From Oceanospirillaceae bacterium (lineage in GTDB: Bacteria > Pseudomonadota > Gammaproteobacteria > Pseudomonadales > Oceanobacteraceae), in the NCBI GenBank assembly GCA_002724925.1, contig PBQA01000025.1, forward strand, positions 38,674 to 102,673: a DNA stretch of 64,000 bases, in the 5' to 3' direction. A model generated the notes under the pieces. It saw nothing but the letters and a program-made list of their open reading frames with translations. It searched no databases and was not told where the DNA came from. Numbering within the stretch: the first letter of the stretch is position 1; each line of letters opens with the position of its first letter. A program made the position numbers and the translations under genes. This document shows, piece by piece, positions 62,401 to 64,000 of the stretch.

Positions 62401-63990
62401 AACCATTGATGCACTCAGGGTGGAGCCATTATCAGATAAAGAGAGGCCACCCAAAGTAAGGTCTGGAATGTCGCTCTGCTCTTGAATAACCGTAGTTACA
62501 GCACTAGTGAACTCCTGAATACTTGAGATAACTGTTACCTTACCTCTATCTCCACCAGCAGGTTGAGGATATACGTGCTTTTCTAGGATAGGCAAGCCTG
62601 CTGAGCGTACCCGTACACCAATAGCATCTATGATAGAAATCCCCCTGGCTACAGCATACTGCCTTGACTCTTCAGCAGCTAATTCACCACCTTTTACAGA
62701 ATAACCTCCTGCGTCACTCGGCCAACGGCCATCTCCGGTGACTGTTAAAGCACTGAAACTTGAAGCATCAATTTGGCCATTAATAGCATCCGTGACTCTT
62801 TTTACACAGTACCCCATATAATCGGTATCACCGCCGTAATATGGAGCGACACGCAATTCATCAGAAATACTTTCAAAGTTTGCTTTCGATATGAGTGTCG
62901 GAGGCAGTATTTCTCTAAATATTGGCCCTCTTCCTGCAGTAGCTACAGTCAAACGGTATTTATTACTATGTGGAATTATGTCTTCGTTTAACACCGCATC
63001 AGCTAACCCATTGAGCTCTATACGATAGCCACCAATTCCGATACTGCCAGAAGAGTCCAAACAAAACCCTAAGTCAATAATGCCAGTGCCGTTAGAACAT
63101 GATCCGGCAGCGGTACTATAGTTGTTCGATTCATCTATCTCTGCAACCAGTCCCGTTGCATCAATAAGAAGGTGAATTGGCGCCTCATAAAAAGACTGCA
63201 TCCCTCCAAGAGAAATTGAAAATGGAATACTACTATCTACTGATAAGCCAGTATCACTATCGACTTCAACCAAACTTTCGCCAAAGAAGACATCTCCCGA
63301 ACTATACCTACCATCTCTGTCAATATCTTCAAAAGCAATAACCTTAAAGTTAGTTTGTACTGATGCATTACCCTGGTTAGTTATAGTACCGGATAACTCA
63401 TTACCAACAGAAAAGCTAGATTGATTGAACTCCACTTGGGTTTCATTAATATCTGTGATAACTAAATCAGCTAAGATTGAGTTTAAACCCTCCTGTCTCA
63501 AACGAATCTCTCCAAGATCGATCCCGCTTCCGTCAGAAACATTCACATTAAATATTTGAGTTTTGTAATCGCTGTAACTGACCGTAATTTCATACTCACC
63601 TTCAGACAAATCGGGCAGAGTAAACCAACCCTGATCTTCACTAACCTCTTCCGTCAATTCATTATCGGATAAATTAACAGCTGTAATAACCGCACCACTA
63701 ATAAACTGGCGAGAACGAACATCCGTTACAAAGCCAGATACATAAGCCGTAGAAGCTGAATCTGGCTGTAGTTCTATAGTACCTATATCAATATCTAATC
63801 CAGCGGGAACATCTACGGTAGCTGAGAACGAGTCAAACCCCACTTTTTCACCCTCTACTAGCGCTCCCGCTGATCCAATGTTCAGGCTGTCAAACACAAA
63901 CTGTAGTGGCAGACTAAACCCGAACACTGTTTTAAGTGGTAGCATTACACTTAATAACGAGGTGTTCAATGAGAAGACAAAGACGGTCAT
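59422..63990 (-). CDS. Giant vWA/CARDB-type secreted or surface protein
   Basis: A frame of 1522 codons. From about residue 80 there is a carboxypeptidase-regulatory-like repeat (FISGAVITAVNLSDNELTEE), then CARDB-type adhesive segments (LADLVITDINETQVEF, SVDSSIPFSISLGG). A vWA domain lies at about 304-510 with MIDAS motif DSSGS (312-316). More beta-sandwich repeats and a ThuA or glutamine-amidotransferase-like domain (about 1100-1300, SYLILSERPQLPW, GKGLLVAGAYDKRNHW) follow, then a TPR-like tail. An in-frame TGA lies directly before the ATG at 63990, and no signal peptide is visible, so the true start may be lost to a frameshift or lie beyond the window. Confidence 0.75.
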   Translation of the reverse strand: MTVFVFSLNTSLLSVMLPLKTVFGFSLPLQFVFDSLNIGSAGALVEGEKVGFDSFSATVDVPAGLDIDIGTIELQPDSASTAYVSGFVTDVRSRQFISGAVITAVNLSDNELTEEVSEDQGWFTLPDLSEGEYEITVSYSDYKTQIFNVNVSDGSGIDLGEIRLRQEGLNSILADLVITDINETQVEFNQSSFSVGNELSGTITNQGNASVQTNFKVIAFEDIDRDGRYSSGDVFFGESLVEVDSDTGLSVDSSIPFSISLGGMQSFYEAPIHLLIDATGLVAEIDESNNYSTAAGSCSNGTGIIDLGFCLDSSGSIGIGGYRIELNGLADAVLNEDIIPHSNKYRLTVATAGRGPIFREILPPTLISKANFESISDELRVAPYYGGDTDYMGYCVKRVTDAINGQIDASSFSALTVTGDGRWPSDAGGYSVKGGELAAEESRQYAVARGISIIDAIGVRVRSAGLPILEKHVYPQPAGGDRGKVTVISSIQEFTSAVTTVIQEQSDIPDLTLGGLSLSDNGSTLSASMVVGNAGSGNVGDSYIVSLYNSEGILVAEQTVAQPLSSGESIPVTVTGIDASNLTSGTLVAEVSSSNGFAECNSDNNRQQISVPSLSGDIQLSLNAMVFSSNSDVSLMTNVTNTGALIGNYVTSLRVLDDEGVVISDVTSFDINDLAAGDSTENNYTWNTGLTLSGNYVAEAILFNAEGDQLSTDTVPFIISELQNGDGSGNGVAAATARAATDRLTYHIDDVVTLDSLAKNVTSIHTIDDPLLILEVFAPDNSEIYREEIQLNSLVAGQIVERTRPLTLLQAAEGIYQYRVTLSSNGSDYAVDSTSFEVVNDLKAAIRGNIEADLPELYIGEVQSCSFDLNNTGLMGISGVDFELLVVNVDSQQEHLSESYRFDLPAGATVNQIQSFSTLGYEVGVHACVLQTEIDGEIRILDSATFEVEIPALEVSLEPGSMQRTLVLTDAPRQCSAFEDIHLGAEFGAELSLNNEITVRLLNDEGVVLDTEVITAFDLNINQSYGTPTEPDLAVKASASGELEFILTKSGGMPHNRYQVEVKVKKSWLTTVEKSWSVDSSCDRPLTVDELYEDLTLIDWDIWSNDSDLREIDPYGPTAGPDLNTQNDFIKDLLDTAGWEYTSVHTPEDFAYELRTGDYGSYLILSERPQLPWKVQKEIREAVVSGKGLLVAGAYDKRNHWLEPALGMDVVGHHPWARELNTGDDLFTDNIQVPLTYQDRVQGIWLDGASVIGEYTLAADQSDGWTWLDQHSFVLDDILSLKRKAITQYEYGHGRSLFFGFDLLLEASAGGSQSTYSDLLRQSIDWIQPTISEEPYPGSVLPVDITWTNNRGAVDAYSELSASGGATIVAADDFTMDATPISAIFPMAEGEVREQTVYVELSSELDQQLAITTTSVDGDQRTVQAEALLNFTATERPSLEATQSELDSLAWQYWYRVDYRSAWLKYKLARSAYEAGYYNEAQGLFLIAADLLMDSDEPDVIAARQSLYSHIEATGRKLALDQ

Positions 63991-64000
63991 TCAGTCCGGA

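Noticed and set aside
1..64000. CRISPR array or rRNA operon
   Set aside because: No regularly spaced identical repeats and no rRNA-like sequence were found in reading both strands.

Overview
The window looks like a chromosomal segment of a free-living, probably marine, gammaproteobacterium. The order uvrY-uvrC-pgsA followed by tRNA-Gly, tRNA-Cys and tRNA-Leu matches the E. coli arrangement. The type II secretion genes, a TonB2-type energy transduction operon, a PHB-type acetoacetyl-CoA reductase, rapA, gor, thiI and the ETF genes all fit that assignment. I cannot resolve the genus from the sequence alone.

Layout. 1-4960 is a decayed heavy-metal accessory segment: MerT- and MerP-like genes, an outer-membrane barrel fragment joined head-on to an N-terminally truncated CzcA/CusA pump, a PII-like protein, a cation diffusion facilitator and a degenerate SprA-related gene. 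It ends inside a truncated class V aminotransferase. 5529-13248 holds a PreP-type M16 protease and a six-gene, tightly overlapping TonB2/ExbB/ExbD/TtpC operon. 13283-25596 has xthA-thiI, phaB, a lone tyrosine recombinase with a 0.7 kb non-coding leader rich in TATCGGA sites, a divergent AraC regulator and Baeyer-Villiger monooxygenase pair, rapA and gor. 25639-34488 is a type II secretion operon (gspE to gspM) with an unusual UDP-glucose-dehydrogenase-like gene in front of gspE. 34666-38284 encodes ETF and ETF-quinone oxidoreductase. 38368-48109 holds a secreted protein, a DUF1285 protein, a radical SAM protein, the tRNA/pgsA/uvrC/uvrY cluster, a Pat-like acetyltransferase and a histone-deacetylase-like hydrolase.

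The most interesting part is a small integrative element, about 48456-55200. A P4-type integrase is followed by an XRE repressor with an 18-bp palindromic operator, a small two-helix membrane protein and a lipoprotein. Then comes a three-gene operon: a four-helix membrane protein, a ComEC-like metallo-beta-lactamase-fold protein, and a 746-residue protein that fuses an E2-like domain (Cys101), an E1/ThiF domain (GCGSLGS, likely Cys542) and a JAB/JAMM isopeptidase (HSHP near residue 701). This is a complete ubiquitin-like conjugation and deconjugation machine in one polypeptide. No CD-NTase and no recognisable ubiquitin-like protein is present. The metallo-beta-lactamase protein has a flexible C-terminal tail ending in glycine, which makes it the best candidate target. 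I read the operon as a putative defence system distinct from type II CBASS.

55213-63990 (minus strand) holds a three-gene surface or secretion-related locus: a 1522-residue vWA/CARDB-type protein, a 1011-residue transglutaminase-like protein lacking the catalytic cysteine, and a membrane protein. A truncated duplicate of the transglutaminase-like gene lies at the edge of the element.
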